Source of the DNA: Fomitopsis serialis
Lineage: Eukaryota; Basidiomycota; Agaricomycetes; Polyporales; Fomitopsidaceae
Direction of reading: 5' to 3'
Assembly (NCBI RefSeq): GCF_022376445.1
Contig: NW_025955589.1
Span: 1 to 19,518 of the forward strand
DNA length: 19,518 nt
Shown: one piece after another, positions 1-9,079 of the stretch
Numbering within the stretch: position 1 is the first letter of the stretch
How the letters are laid out: every line of letters starts with the position of its first letter
Made by a program: the position numbers and the translations under genes
The notes under the pieces: model-generated
What the model saw: the letters and a program-made list of their open reading frames with translations, nothing else
What the model was told of the DNA's origin: nothing
Database searches by the model: none

Positions 1-884
1 CGCAGGGACTACCGAGAAGACGACAACGACGATGATGATGTCGACGAGGCGCGCCCAGCTGTAGAACACACTGGCAAGACGAGCATCAAACTGCCGAAGC
101 ATCCAACGGTTCCCATGCAGTCCCTCGATCGAATTGAAGAGAGACACAACGCACCTGGGTTCAAGAACACACTAGCACAGTACATCTATACGCTCAAAAA
201 CAATCGACGTCTCACCCCTGTTCAGCTTCATACAGCAGTATCCCACATGCCTTTCGATCGCGTCGACGTATTTCATGGTTCAAGTTCGCGCCCGAACCGT
301 TGACAGATGGCAAAAACGAGACCGACGCAGTCAGGGCGCGACCTTCATTTGGAGAACAAACCGGTCGATTCGATACGGTGGTGGTATTACAAGATGAAGA
401 AGCTGAGGCTACTGGGCTACAGGGTAAGTATGTTTCTCAGTTGTTGTGTCGAGGATTCTTACTCATATCATGGCCACCATCAGGCACGAGAATTGGACGC
501 GTTAGAGTCATATTCAGACTTCCAGAGCATATTACAGACCCGCGCACTCGCGTTCCCTTGAGCGCCCCAGCATCATGGGCAGAACAAGGGCCATTGGCCT
601 ATGTAGAGTGGTACACCAAGCTCTCTTTGGCTGCTGACCCTACGCATATGATGTATGGGGTCAATAAATCCCCATTGCGCTCAGATGGTAAGCCTGTTGC
701 AGACATTGTTCCCCTCAGTACTATACGGCAATCTTGCCAGTTGATACCTGTGTTCCCTGGTTCTGTAGGTGATAAGGCTGAGCAATTACCTACTGATTGG
801 AACACTAATACTGTACTGGACACTGCATCTAAATTTCTACTTAACAATTGGGCGAGTTCTTACGCATATCAGACTCTGTGGTAG
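1..884 (+). pseudogene. Plavaka-like transposon protein, C-terminal part (copy 1)
   Basis: Open from the first base of the window in frame 1, so the gene starts upstream. The first visible residues are acidic (DDNDDDDVDE), followed by RIEERHNAPGF and DRVDVFH, a block I recognise from C-terminal halves of basidiomycete Plavaka (CACTA-superfamily) transposon proteins. At about 277-278 the frame is lost: FKFAPEPLTDG continues in the next frame, as if one base were missing, and the original frame stops at 301-303. A GTAAGT...CAG intron fits at 424-483 (60 nt). Splicing joins GLQG to TRIGRVRVIF; the intron is a multiple of three without a stop, so it reads through if retained. Later motifs are YVEWYTKLS and DIVPLSTIRQSCQLIPVF, ending with NNWASSYAYQTLW and TAG at 882-884. 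The catalytic region is outside the window. Family assignment is by motif memory; the frameshift is read directly from the sequence. Confidence 0.6.
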
Positions 885-1160
885 TAATTCATGCACATAG
901 TAGATCTTGTATTTGGGGCCTCAAAGTGAATTTGAGTGCGAACACCGATACTCGGAATCTTGTGTGACATAACCTCACTTCTGAGGCGTCGGCTTAAGCA
1001 AAAGCCAGCGGACTGATGTGCCTTCAGTGACCCAAGGCCCATCTTAAGTACTCTAACGTGTCTTTTGGATATTCCGGTGCATATATAAGAGTATAAAGTC
1101 CAAAAACGTACCCAATGTTCTTGTAAAGACCACTTAAGCTATCTAGGTTTTTCCTGATGA
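885..1160. other. Spacer between the two Plavaka-like remnants
   Basis: No coding block is supported here. A 63-codon minus-strand reading frame covers 1024-1215, but it resembles nothing I know and overlaps the start of the next transposase block on the other strand. The stretch could hold the badly decayed N-terminal part of copy 2. Confidence 0.4.
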
Positions 1161-3032
1161 ACTGGTAGGTGTCTCCTTCCTCCCGAAGATCTATACAAAG
1201 GTGGAGGAGACCCACGCTGTCGTGATCACACCGAAGAGGTCATCAATACATTCGATGCTGACGAAGTCTGGATTGCATGGGGAATCGACGCGAACATCAT
1301 AGTATGTCAAGATGATCCAATGTTACAATGATTATGTTAACATCTGCCGTTTTCCAAGCCGTTCACGACGTACTTCCCCCGTGCCGACATCTACGAACTC
1401 CTCACCCCTGATCTCCTCCACCAACTCATCAAGGGGACCTTCAAAGACCACCTCGTCAACTGGGTGGAGCAGTATCTTTACCTCGTGCATCCCAAAGTCA
1501 AAGCTCGTCGAAGAATGGATGATATAGACCGCAGGTGAGAGCTTCCTAATGTCATCTACCTATCAAATTGCTGATACTATCACTTATCCGAAGGATTGCC
1601 GCTGCGCCTCAATTCCCAGGACTTCGCCACTTTCCCGAAGGACATAACTTCAAGCAGTGGACTGGAAACGACTCGAAGGCCTTAATGAAGGTGAGTAAAT
1701 TGATGCCCTATTCCGACGTCGTTCCGAGAATACAATCTAATGTCCTTGTGTCACGGAAGGTCTACCTTCCCGCCATACAAGGTCATGTGCCGGACAATAT
1801 GGTTCGCTGCTTTGCGGCATACCTAGACTTCTGTTATCTGGCTCGACGGTCCGCTCATGATGAAGGTTCTCTCGCGGCGATGCAAGAAGCCTTAGATCGC
1901 TTCCACCGATATCGTGTCATATTCGAGACTGTTGGCGTACACCCTGAGGGTTTCTCGCTGCCACGACAACATGCCCTCGTCCACTACATTACTGGCATTC
2001 GACTTTTTGGTTCGCCCAATGGTATATGCTCGTCGATCACCGAATCTAAACACATCCGTGTGGTCAAGCAGCCATGGCGACGATCGAGTAGGAATAACGC
2101 TCTGCTCGAAATGCTTTGCACCAACCAACGCCTCGACAAGCTCAGTGCCGCGCGGTCAGTCTTTGCCAACCGGCACATGCTTGACGGCGACGTCCTCACG
2201 GACGCGATGAACGTGGCTTTTGTAACCGAAGATCAGTTCGCTCTTGACAACATCGATGAGCCGGAGGAATAAGCGATGGACGTAAATGGTGCTGTGGAGG
2301 GTGTCGTCGAGCTTCCAATGCGACAAGGTAAGTTGAATTCACTCACTTAGTGCAGCTGTGTATTATACTCATACGAGTCTAGTCTATATGCGCCGTGTTG
2401 AGGAGCTTGCTGCCGAGTACAAACAGCCAGACCTTCTCGTTTTGCTCCGCCGCTTTCTCTTCGACCAACTGTATGCCACAGATGAAATTGACTCAAGCAT
2501 GGTGGACCTATCAGAATGTCCGCAATTCCTCGGGAAGATCGCCGTGTAACGGTCGGTGAATGCTACGTTCTTCGCGCCAAGCGAACTCTCTGGTGATCGT
2601 GGCATGCACCGGGAGCTCATTCGGTGCAACCCTTCTTGGCGTGGCAACCCGCGTTACGATACAGTCCTCATTGGTGTTGACGCGGATGAGCCCGGCATGA
2701 ATGGGATGGCTGTCAGTCGGGTCATGGGGCTGATGGCGGTCACATACAGTGGTATACGCTATCCGTGCGCACTGATTGATTGGTTCGACGTCTTAGAGGA
2801 TCCAAGCGATGTGATTGGCATGTACGTTGTTCAGCCCGAGCTCGATGATGATGAACAGCAGGTATTGTCTATTGTACATTTAGATAGTCTATTTCGTGCT
2901 GTTCACCTGATGCCACTGTATGGAGATGCTTCGATACCAGTCGACTTTCATTTCTTGTATAGCCTAGATGCATTTGAATCATTCTATGTAAATAAGTACA
3001 GTGACTACCATTCACACGAAACTATATTTTAG
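1161..3032 (+). pseudogene. Plavaka-like transposase, 5'-truncated and broken (copy 2)
   Basis: A spliced chain gives a near-continuous Plavaka (CACTA superfamily) transposase C-terminal half. Blocks in order are GGGDPRCRDHTEEV, PFTTYFPRADIYELL, PDLLHQLIKGTFKDHLV, HFPEGHNFKQWTGNDSKALM, VYLPAIQGHVPDNMVR, FSLPRQHALVHYI, CSSITESKHIRVVKQPWRR, NQRLDKLSAARSVF, then ATFFAPSELSG and FYVNKYSDYHSHETIF. Introns that restore the frame are 1302-1358, 1535-1593, 1691-1759 and 2328-2382, all GT-AG and 55-69 nt. Two in-frame stops break it: TAA 2270-2272 after DNIDEPEE, and TAA 2547-2549 inside GKIAV-RSVNATFF, where relatives have a sense codon. The D of PDLLHQ and the E of ITESKH are plausible members of the catalytic triad; the first Asp would lie in the missing N-terminal part. 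The chain cannot give a full product. Copy 1 ends just upstream with the same domain order but a diverged sequence, so these are different subfamilies, not a recent duplication. Confidence 0.75.
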
Positions 3033-3060
3033 TCTTCGTCACTGTTATTTGCATTGATTT

Positions 3061-3140
3061 GGATCTGTCTGAACCCATCTGAACCTGTCTGATTCCTGAA
3101 CCTGTCTGAACCTGTCTGAACCTGTCTGACAGAGTCTGAC
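3061..3140. repeat. 10-bp tandem repeat (CCTGTCTGAA)n
   Basis: Exact or one-mismatch units CCTGTCTGAA sit at 3101-3110, 3111-3120 and 3121-3130, with degenerate TCTGAACC copies at 3064-3100 and GTCTGACA at 3134-3141. The array begins 28 bp after the end of the transposase remnant, where subterminal repeats of a CACTA-type element would be expected. That link is inference. Confidence 0.75.
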
Positions 3141-4029
3141 ACCTGAAATGCCCTGATGCTCTGAGTGGTGCATCTCAGATGGGCAGATTGTCAGGACTTG
3201 CCCAATTTGCTGATGCTCCTCCATGTCCCGAGGCTGTTGCACGCGGGTTGCACGACTCGGAGACCAGTCCAGGTTGCTTGTCGCCCACGCAAAGTCAAGC
3301 AAATAGTCCCAAAATCGATCTTGCATGTCATTGGATGACAGGTGTGTCTCGTAGTGCGATTGGGAGAGGTCAATGTGGCTGCTGGTGTCGCATTCAAAGT
3401 GGTGGCATCCCGTGGAAAGCAGCGCGGCACCAGGCGTACACTCTCGATGCGAACTTGTGACGCCCGATGCTGTTTGAACTTGCTGTTGGGCGCGTCCTCA
3501 GGCGGCGTGTTGGGGCCATGTTTTACATGAGTACTTGACTTCGCTGTCGTGACCGCTGGGCAGCGTCAGGCATAAGCTGGCAGCTGGCACTGGCAAGCCG
3601 TAGGGAGCGATAAGTCCCACAGAAGCCTGCCCTAAAGTTCCCACCGCCACGTCAACAGTGCGACAGTGTTTCTATCCTAATACCCACCATACTGTTGTGC
3701 ATCCTACCTCTTCACCACATCACCCAGCTGTACCCCAGTTATTCTGCATGCCTAGCGCAGTGGTGTGTTGATAAATCACCTGCCATGCTCGCCCTTGCGA
3801 GTTATGCTCGGAACTTCGGTGTGCGAAGTGTATCAGTGTATCAGGACTGACGGCACGTTTGCAGCATCCCGCCCGACCAGTAACACCTCATCTTCGCTGA
3901 GAAGCAGCTCGACCGGGCAGCGCATGCACAGGAGGTAGCCAAATGAGCGTGTAGGAGGGTGGGCAAATCGGTGGGCACAGGGCACGGTGCTGTAGCACAT
4001 AACGCGCACAACGGGTGAGGGTGATTGCC
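3141..4029. other. Intergenic, no gene recognised
   Basis: Both strands carry only short overlapping frames without recognisable motifs. Small direct repeats are present, such as GTGTATCA twice at about 3828-3843. I see no tRNA, promoter or conserved block. Confidence 0.45.
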
Positions 4030-4640
4030 CATAAGGGTGAGTGCACATATACGCGAGCGAGCTCCCTAACGGCAAAGACAGGACGCAGCGGCGCTGTGCA
4101 GCACGACGCGCACAGCGACCGCGAGCACCCAGAGCCAATGCTCTGCGTGCAGGCACGGCCGACGGACGGACAGTGGACGAGCAGGCGGACAAGTGGACGA
4201 GCGGCGGGAGAGCAAGCGGGCTGGCGACAACACACACGCCGACCGGAAGTGTGCTGGGCTAATGCCCAGCACGCAGACACGGCCGGCGAACGCATACACA
4301 GACGGAAACATGGGCACGTGAGTAGGCGGGCAAGCGGAAGCATAGGTGGGTGAGAGGACGGGCAACAGAGAGTGCAGGCGGGCAGGTAGACGAGCAGGCA
4401 GGCAGGTGAGTGACAGCACACGCGCGAACCAACCGAATAGGCTGGGACAGTGCACGTCACCACTTACAACACACACCCCCCAAGATTCGCTGACAAGCGG
4501 GCGAGTGGGCAGATAGGCAGACTTGCAGACAACGCACCGCAGGACAGCATGTGAGCGTGACTAACGAATGGACGCCGCACGCTGTAGATCGTGTGTGAGG
4601 AGCGGGGATGTGCGAACATGAGCGAGCAGAGAGGACGGGA
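4030..4640. other. Thymine-poor, strand-asymmetric block
   Basis: The plus strand is strikingly poor in T and rich in G, A and C, with quasi-repeats such as GTGGACGAGC (twice near 4172-4203), GGCGGGCAAGCGG and AGGCAGGCAGG. Because TAA/TAG/TGA complements are rare, several long minus-strand frames appear (for example 3888-4463 and 4066-4476). Their predicted proteins are Cys/Ala/Leu/Pro-rich without domain motifs, so I treat them as composition artefacts. Confidence 0.5.
4251..4272. repeat. Perfect 9-bp inverted repeat, 4-nt loop
   Basis: GTGCTGGGC at 4251-4259 is the exact reverse complement of GCCCAGCAC at 4264-4272, with TAAT between. It lies inside the thymine-poor block. Function unknown. 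Confidence 0.8.
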
Positions 4641-4870
4641 GGATGGCGGGTGCAGGCAACAAGCCGAAAGCCGCACAGGTACCAGCGAGGTACTTCAACC
4701 TGCCGTCCACCACCAACTGGCGGTGGATTTCTGGGTGCGTCAGTGACACACCGCACTGCATGTCCACCCTCGCATTTGTCATCTTATGTCAGTGGCTCAG
4801 TAACTGTGATGTATGCGTACAATGTATATCAGAATCTGTACTATCTGGCATTCGAATATATTTCCTTTTG
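4641..4870. other. Intergenic, no gene recognised
   Basis: Two short overlapping plus-strand frames (4608-4871 and 4643-4879) have no recognisable motif. The T-poor bias fades here and the sequence becomes AT-richer towards 4860. Confidence 0.4.
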
Positions 4871-4876
4871 ATACAC

Positions 4877-5050
4877 TAATGTGTCTGTTCGTGTCTGAGG
4901 GTCCTAATTGGTGAATGCTCTGTTGGGTCTAACAGTGTCTAAATGTGTCTTGTGTTAGACATGAATCTACTAACTCAACTAATCGTGCCTGAATCATCTA
5001 AGCCGCCTAACTGTCTGTATAGGGCATTTTAGATGACATTAGACAAACAC
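4877..5050. repeat. GTGTCT-rich patch with an 8-bp inverted repeat
   Basis: GTGTCT or close variants recur at about 4880, 4890, 4935 and 4945. GTCTAACA (4927-4934) is the reverse complement of TGTTAGAC (4953-4960), and a further TTAGAC occurs near 5039. The motif resembles the CTGTCTGA unit at 3061-3140. These could be the two subterminal repeat zones of one element, but no matching terminal inverted repeats were found. Confidence 0.45.
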
Positions 5051-5060
5051 ATGGATTTGC

Positions 5061-5324
5061 TGATCTGAGGTTTGTAGGGGAGGAGGGGAGAGGCCTGTGC
5101 CGGGGGCGTCCTAGGCGGTATAGTAAGAGAATAGGGTCTCTGTCCCGGACGGGGATGGTGGTGGAGCTTGGCAGAGCTTGAGGAGACGGTGTCTCTCAAG
5201 TACCACTTGAGGGTGGATTGGCATGTGTCGAAGCGGATGTCGTTGGGAGCAGTGTCCCGGCTGCTCTGCTCAACAGCCGAACGGTGTGGGCCTTACAGCG
5301 CATGTTTGTTTCATCCCTTGTGGG
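5061..5324. other. Unassigned stretch before the putative LTR
   Basis: An 89-codon plus-strand frame (5168-5437) crosses into the putative LTR and matches nothing I know. On the minus strand I could not find the continuation of the transposase expected if the LTR simply interrupts that gene. Confidence 0.35.
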
Positions 5325-5759
5325 TGTTACAAGTCGCCATGTTACGTACATTTCATTTCTTCTTACTTGTTATCTCTAACCACCTCACGTGCATGAGCAC
5401 CGGTTATGTACTGTACTGCACCCGGACTATCATGTGATAGCTGACTCTTGCTGACTCGTTTCTTCATCATGTTCATCAATCCCTTCGTCAGCGATTACGC
5501 ATCCTGACTCATGCTTACTGTACATCTTGACTCAGACTCCTCCCCTTGTATATATACCTGTACAGTAGAGGTCGGACTCTTCAGTTCGACCTGGTTAGCA
5601 ATCGACGCTAGCTTTCTCATACCGCTACTGCTTTGGAACTCGACTAGGACGAAGGGACTCGAGTCCTTCCTAGGTCTAAGAACAGAACTCTCCTTCGAAG
5701 TTAGTAGCCTTGTCAAGCTTGCGGCTTGTAGTGTTCCACTCGCCCAGCTTCGCGTAACA
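5325..5759 (+). mobile_element. Probable solo LTR (435 bp)
   Basis: The segment begins TGTTAC (5325-5330) and ends GTAACA (5754-5759), a perfect 6-bp terminal inverted repeat of the TG...CA type. Flanking pentamers are GTGGG (5320-5324) and GCGGG (5760-5764), matching at four of five positions as an eroded target duplication would. GTATATATAC near 5549-5558 could be the TATA box. No reverse transcriptase, integrase or second LTR is visible, so it would be a solo LTR. A second TGTTAC at 5340 makes the left end uncertain. Orientation is assumed from the TATA-like element only. Confidence 0.42.
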
Positions 5760-7224
5760 GCGGGACCACGAGGAGGTCTGCGCAGGGCATCGTCGACAAC
5801 GACGACGCCCTCCCGGGGGTATAGTAGTAATGTTCTGCTGTAGTGACCGCTCAATGTCAGACCCGTCGGACGCGAAAGATTCGGAAAGAAACCGGGTAGA
5901 TCGTCGCATTGTTGAGGAGCTGAACAACTTCGAGGTGCATCTTGGTGAGTGATTCGGCATCATCCCGAGAGCCACGGGCGATCGCAGCAATGATGATAGG
6001 AGGTACCGTGACCTTGTGCAAAGGGATTGTCAAGACATAGAAGCTAGCAATCACACGGTGATGGACAAATGTGTCAGTATGATCACACCAAGGACATCTG
6101 TGAGACTCGGACATACCTTATCTGCTCTGTCTAGCTTCGCTTAAAGACCTCGTCTAGGTCGTCGGACTCGGAGACCTCGATGATACCGCTGGCAGCACCC
6201 AGAATGACACAGGTGCTATCCTTTGATTCTTGCCAGATCGAGAGTGCCGCCTCCAATGATGTATCGTCCCAGGCAAGGGCAACTGGGCCATCATAATCCA
6301 GCTGTTGAAGCACAGATGCAGCAGTGTCTATGTCACTTGCCGCGAATCCAGGAAGAAACCAAGAGTTTCACTCTCCACCGACTATCGAAGCGAATGAGAG
6401 CTGCACAGGACGGAGTACTAGTAGTATTGGATTCACCGTATGCTCCGGAATGCAGGTCCTCCGAAGTGGTGTTGAAACACCTTGTACCCCCGTGGAGAGA
6501 TCGTTGCGAGATGGTTGACAACGTCCATGAAGATGCGTGGATATACCATGCCATGTAGTGATTTGCCTCTGTATACGGGTCACTTTCGTGACTATGGCCT
6601 CTACACATCCAAGGAGTACGTCATAGTCACGATAGTGCCCGGCTACGACACCCTGACTGAATCTGAGCGATGGCGAGCGACCATCATCCTATGAACTTTG
6701 CATCAATAAGGCTCCTTTGAACGCTGAACACAGCAACTCACCGTCTCGACTAGTTGACGAAGGCCCTTATATTTGAGGTACAGCTCCCCTAGGTCTTGGC
6801 AGCGATAAATGATCATCGGGACAAACTTCATTTTTTCTTCGTCCGGCATAGGTCGATTCAGCCGAACTTGGTATGCATGGACACTGTACAGTCCTAAACA
6901 CGCGAGGCAGGGAGGTGGTTCCTCGTCATCCCCTAAGACGGTCACAAAAATGTGGCAATTGGTAGCAAAGACCGCCCCGACATCCCTCCGGTTCACCCAG
7001 TGATAGAGTGTTTGTTCATGGCGGGGCACCATCTGCCGTCGCCTGTCCGATAGCAAGGCCCAGCATGCTTTCTTCTTTTTGAGTCTGAAGAGTTCCTGTG
7101 CGATGTTCATGCGGGAAGGTGCGCTGCCCCCAGGTGTGCTCGTTCGATGAAGATCGCATGCTACCTTCTTGTTGGACTTGTGCGTCAGGCCTGGACACGG
7201 GAGCTTTCGGATAGGCGAGCCCAC
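5760..7224 (-). pseudogene. RNase H-like transposase core (C-terminal half of the Ulp1/zinc-finger transposon gene)
   Basis: A minus-strand spliced chain. Exon 7224-6742 carries PCPGLTHKSNKK, GGSAPSRMNIAQELF, YHWVNRRDVGAVF, an HxxxV block (SVHAYQVRLNRPMPDE) and YLKYKGLRQLVET. Intron 6689-6741. Exon 6688-6437 has DDGRSPSLRFSQGV, then in another frame SPRGYKVFQHHFGG and AFRSIR. Intron 6382-6436. Exon 6381-6117 has FLPGFAASDIDTA, LDYDGPVALAWDDT and DDLDEVFK. Intron 6044-6116. Exon 6043-5760 has LTIPLHKVTVPPIIIAAIA and ASDGSDIERSLQ. Asp in ALAWDDT and Asp in ASDGSD fit the first two acidic residues of an RNase H-type transposase; the order recalls P-element/THAP9-like enzymes, but this superfamily link is tentative. 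Lesions: frame change near 6555, an extra G near 6355, one missing base near 6140, and a 10-bp duplication at 5874-5889. The gene is cut off at the putative LTR, so the last catalytic residue is absent. Confidence 0.65.
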
Positions 7225-7813
7225 TCAGCGGATATGCCAATGAGACCTGGCTAACCGACGATGCACAAGCCGCGGGCTCATTGGCACACCGACGTCGGCC
7301 GATGGGCGTCGTCTGGGCTTGGTGCTGGGACAGCCGGCGGTCGGCTGGTACGATAGTCATTGGATCGGCCGATGGCCTATTAAGCGTTGACGGTACTAAT
7401 GTGTACATATGGCGCCTCTATCCCTTACTATGAGCATTGGCGATCCTCCCCGGCTGAACCCATGCGCATCGGGTGTTTGAGGGCTGTATATTTATGGCGT
7501 GCCGCGGCGTCCCCCCTTCTCAGATCTACCCGTGCGCAAACGACGTTCGTACACAGAATCATTATTGAGCATTGAAGGTCGGATAAACCGAGTACCATCG
7601 GCAATCCGGCATTGGCCGATCAACCTCTTGTGCTGAGGTGACCACGGGTGCATCCGAGATGGGCAGGCTCGATTAGAATTAGCAGCCCAAGTGGGCACGC
7701 TCAAAACTCATAAGAGAGCATGCCTCGCAGGCCACCGAACACCGGCCGAGCGCAGCCGCAGTGTTGATCGACCGCCCAACGTCGGCTATGCCAATGGTCC
7801 TCGGGGAGCGGGC

Positions 7814-7846
7814 GTCGGCTAGTTGCGATGTCATTCGCTAGCCGAC
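7814..7846. repeat. 9-bp inverted repeat with GTCGGC core
   Basis: GTCGGCTAG (7814-7822) pairs exactly with CTAGCCGAC (7838-7846), with a 15-nt loop. Its right arm overlaps the left arm of the next, longer hairpin by three bases, so the two structures are mutually exclusive. Confidence 0.75.
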
Positions 7847-7883
7847 ATTGGCTGCGCCAGTGCGAAATGGCGCAGCCAATGTC
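7844..7883. repeat. Perfect 16-bp inverted repeat, 8-nt loop
   Basis: The arm GACATTGGCTGCGCCA (7844-7859) is the exact reverse complement of 7868-7883, with GTGCGAAA between. This is the strongest hairpin in the window and lies inside the nested element, at the boundary between its GTCGGC-rich left part and its GC-rich cargo. Confidence 0.9.
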
Positions 7884-8144
7884 ACGTTGGTGGCCGGCGC
7901 TTTCTCACTGCCCGTTTTGAACGGGCTTCGTCGTGCTGCGAACAGAGCGTGTGACCGATTGCGATGGGGACGTAACCGAGACAGGGCCCGCGTTGCCGCA
8001 GGCGGTGACGGCGGGCGGCGGGGCGATCCACAGCGCAGCGAGGGAGCGCCCATTTGGCGCCCCAGCCATCCCGCGAGCGATCCGCCGCCCCGCCGGTGTT
8101 TTACTGCCTGTGGGCCGATGTTTGCCGCACCAATGGCATTCCAG

Positions 8145-8164
8145 TTTGCGCGATCCCGCGCAAA
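8145..8164. repeat. 8-bp hairpin in GC-rich cargo
   Basis: TTTGCGCG (8145-8152) and CGCGCAAA (8157-8164) are exact reverse complements around ATCC. A similar one, GCCCGTT-TTG-AACGGGC, lies at about 7912-7928. Both sit upstream of the cargo reading frame; role unknown. Confidence 0.7.
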
Positions 8165-8767
8165 GAATGGCGGGTTCGACTCCCCCGCGAGCACCGCGCG
8201 GCCGCGCAGTGCAATGCGCCGCAACCGCGCGCAATTTGAAACCCTTGATTTTCCCGTGGATCCATCATACCTGTCGATCGGGAAACACGTAATCGTGAGT
8301 ACCCTGGGGCTGCGCGCCTCCTCATTCTACCACTTAAACTTGCAGGGCGACCGCCGCTTCTCCCACGTCCCCAACGCAACATCTCGCCCGTGACCGACTC
8401 CTCGAGCTCAGCCCCCGCCTCCCCTCGTCTTGCCCCACGCGGCGCTCGTATCCGTCCATCGCTCCACCCCGTCTCGCACGATACCGCCCCGCTTTCCGCC
8501 CCGCTTGCTCTGGCCGCCGCCACTTCGATAGCTCCTGCGGCCGGCCACGCCGACACCCCAGGGACTCCCGCCACTGACGTCGCTCACTCCGCGCGTGGAG
8601 TCGCACCGGCTGCGGGCTCTGAGCTCCGCCGAAACCCCGCAATCCGTCGGTCCGCGCGGCGCGCACCCCCGCAATGCCCGCCGCCGCCTGCATACGAGAC
8701 GGCGGCTCTCCCGTTGGATCCACTTGCGCCGCCTTTCTACGTCCGGCCCAGCGAGGATGCGCCTGCC

Positions 8768-9079
8768 ATGCCCCGCTCGCTCGCGCCTCACGACGCATTG
8801 GCTAGCATACGGTGGATCGTCGAGGACATGAAGCCTCACCCGTGGTACGTTGCCTTTTTTTTCATTCTAGGTTCCATTACTGAATCTTTCAGGGTGCACT
8901 ACGAGGCGTACGTGAATCGCACCGGCCTGTTAGTGACGGCGTCGAAGGTGTCGAGCGCGCCGCAGGGCGCTCCTTTAGTATGGTACATGGCAGTTTGGGT
9001 GTCGACGGAGCAGCAGGCGATGGACTTAGAGCGGTACGTGGAGGATCTGTTCGAGGAAGACGGGCGGGATGTTGTTTGA
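8768..9079 (+). CDS. Hypothetical gene-like cargo of the nested element
   Basis: A GC-rich frame is open from 8249 to the TGA at 9077-9079 (831 nt). Its only in-frame ATG is 8768, so I give that start, but an upstream spliced exon is possible. A GT-AG intron at 8845-8892 (48 nt, GTACGT...TTTCAG) joins DMKPHPW to VHYEAYVNRTG, giving 87 residues from 8768. Residues upstream of the ATG are Pro/Ala/Ser-rich and include PPPPAYE. The C-terminal part looks globular (LVTASKVSSAPQGA, WYMAVWVSTEQQAMD, acidic end EDLFEEDGRDVV). Another small exon, ATG 8214 to 8294 followed by GTGAGT, is plausible, but its frame does not join the long one without a shift. No family recognised. Inside a mobile element it may be a captured host fragment; this is inference. 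Confidence 0.35.
   Translation: MPRSLAPHDALASIRWIVEDMKPHPWYVAFFFILGSITESFRVHYEAYVNRTGLLVTASKVSSAPQGAPLVWYMAVWVSTEQQAMDLERYVEDLFEEDGRDVV

Noticed and set aside
1024..1215. 63-codon minus-strand frame opposite the start of Plavaka copy 2
   Set aside because: No recognisable motif, and its end overlaps the conserved plus-strand block around 1200.
3061..3140. Tandem repeats considered as a CRISPR array
   Set aside because: Units are 10 bp and contiguous without unique spacers, and no cas genes are present in this eukaryotic sequence.
3833..4476. Several long minus-strand open frames (112-191 codons) overlapping each other
   Set aside because: They arise from the thymine-poor plus strand, overlap in different frames and are Cys/Pro/Leu-rich without domain motifs, so base composition explains them.
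5168..5437. 89-codon plus-strand frame
   Set aside because: It has no recognisable motif and runs across the putative left LTR end.
8170..8188. GCGGGTTCGACTCCCCCGC, similar to a tRNA T-arm
   Set aside because: The stem is imperfect and no matching acceptor, D or anticodon arms could be built from the 70 bp upstream; the hairpin at 8145-8164 occupies that space.
7838..8234. Overlapping plus- and minus-strand frames of 109-181 codons in the GC-rich cargo
   Set aside because: High GC content leaves few stops in all frames; only the 8249-9079 frame has a supporting intron and a protein-like composition.
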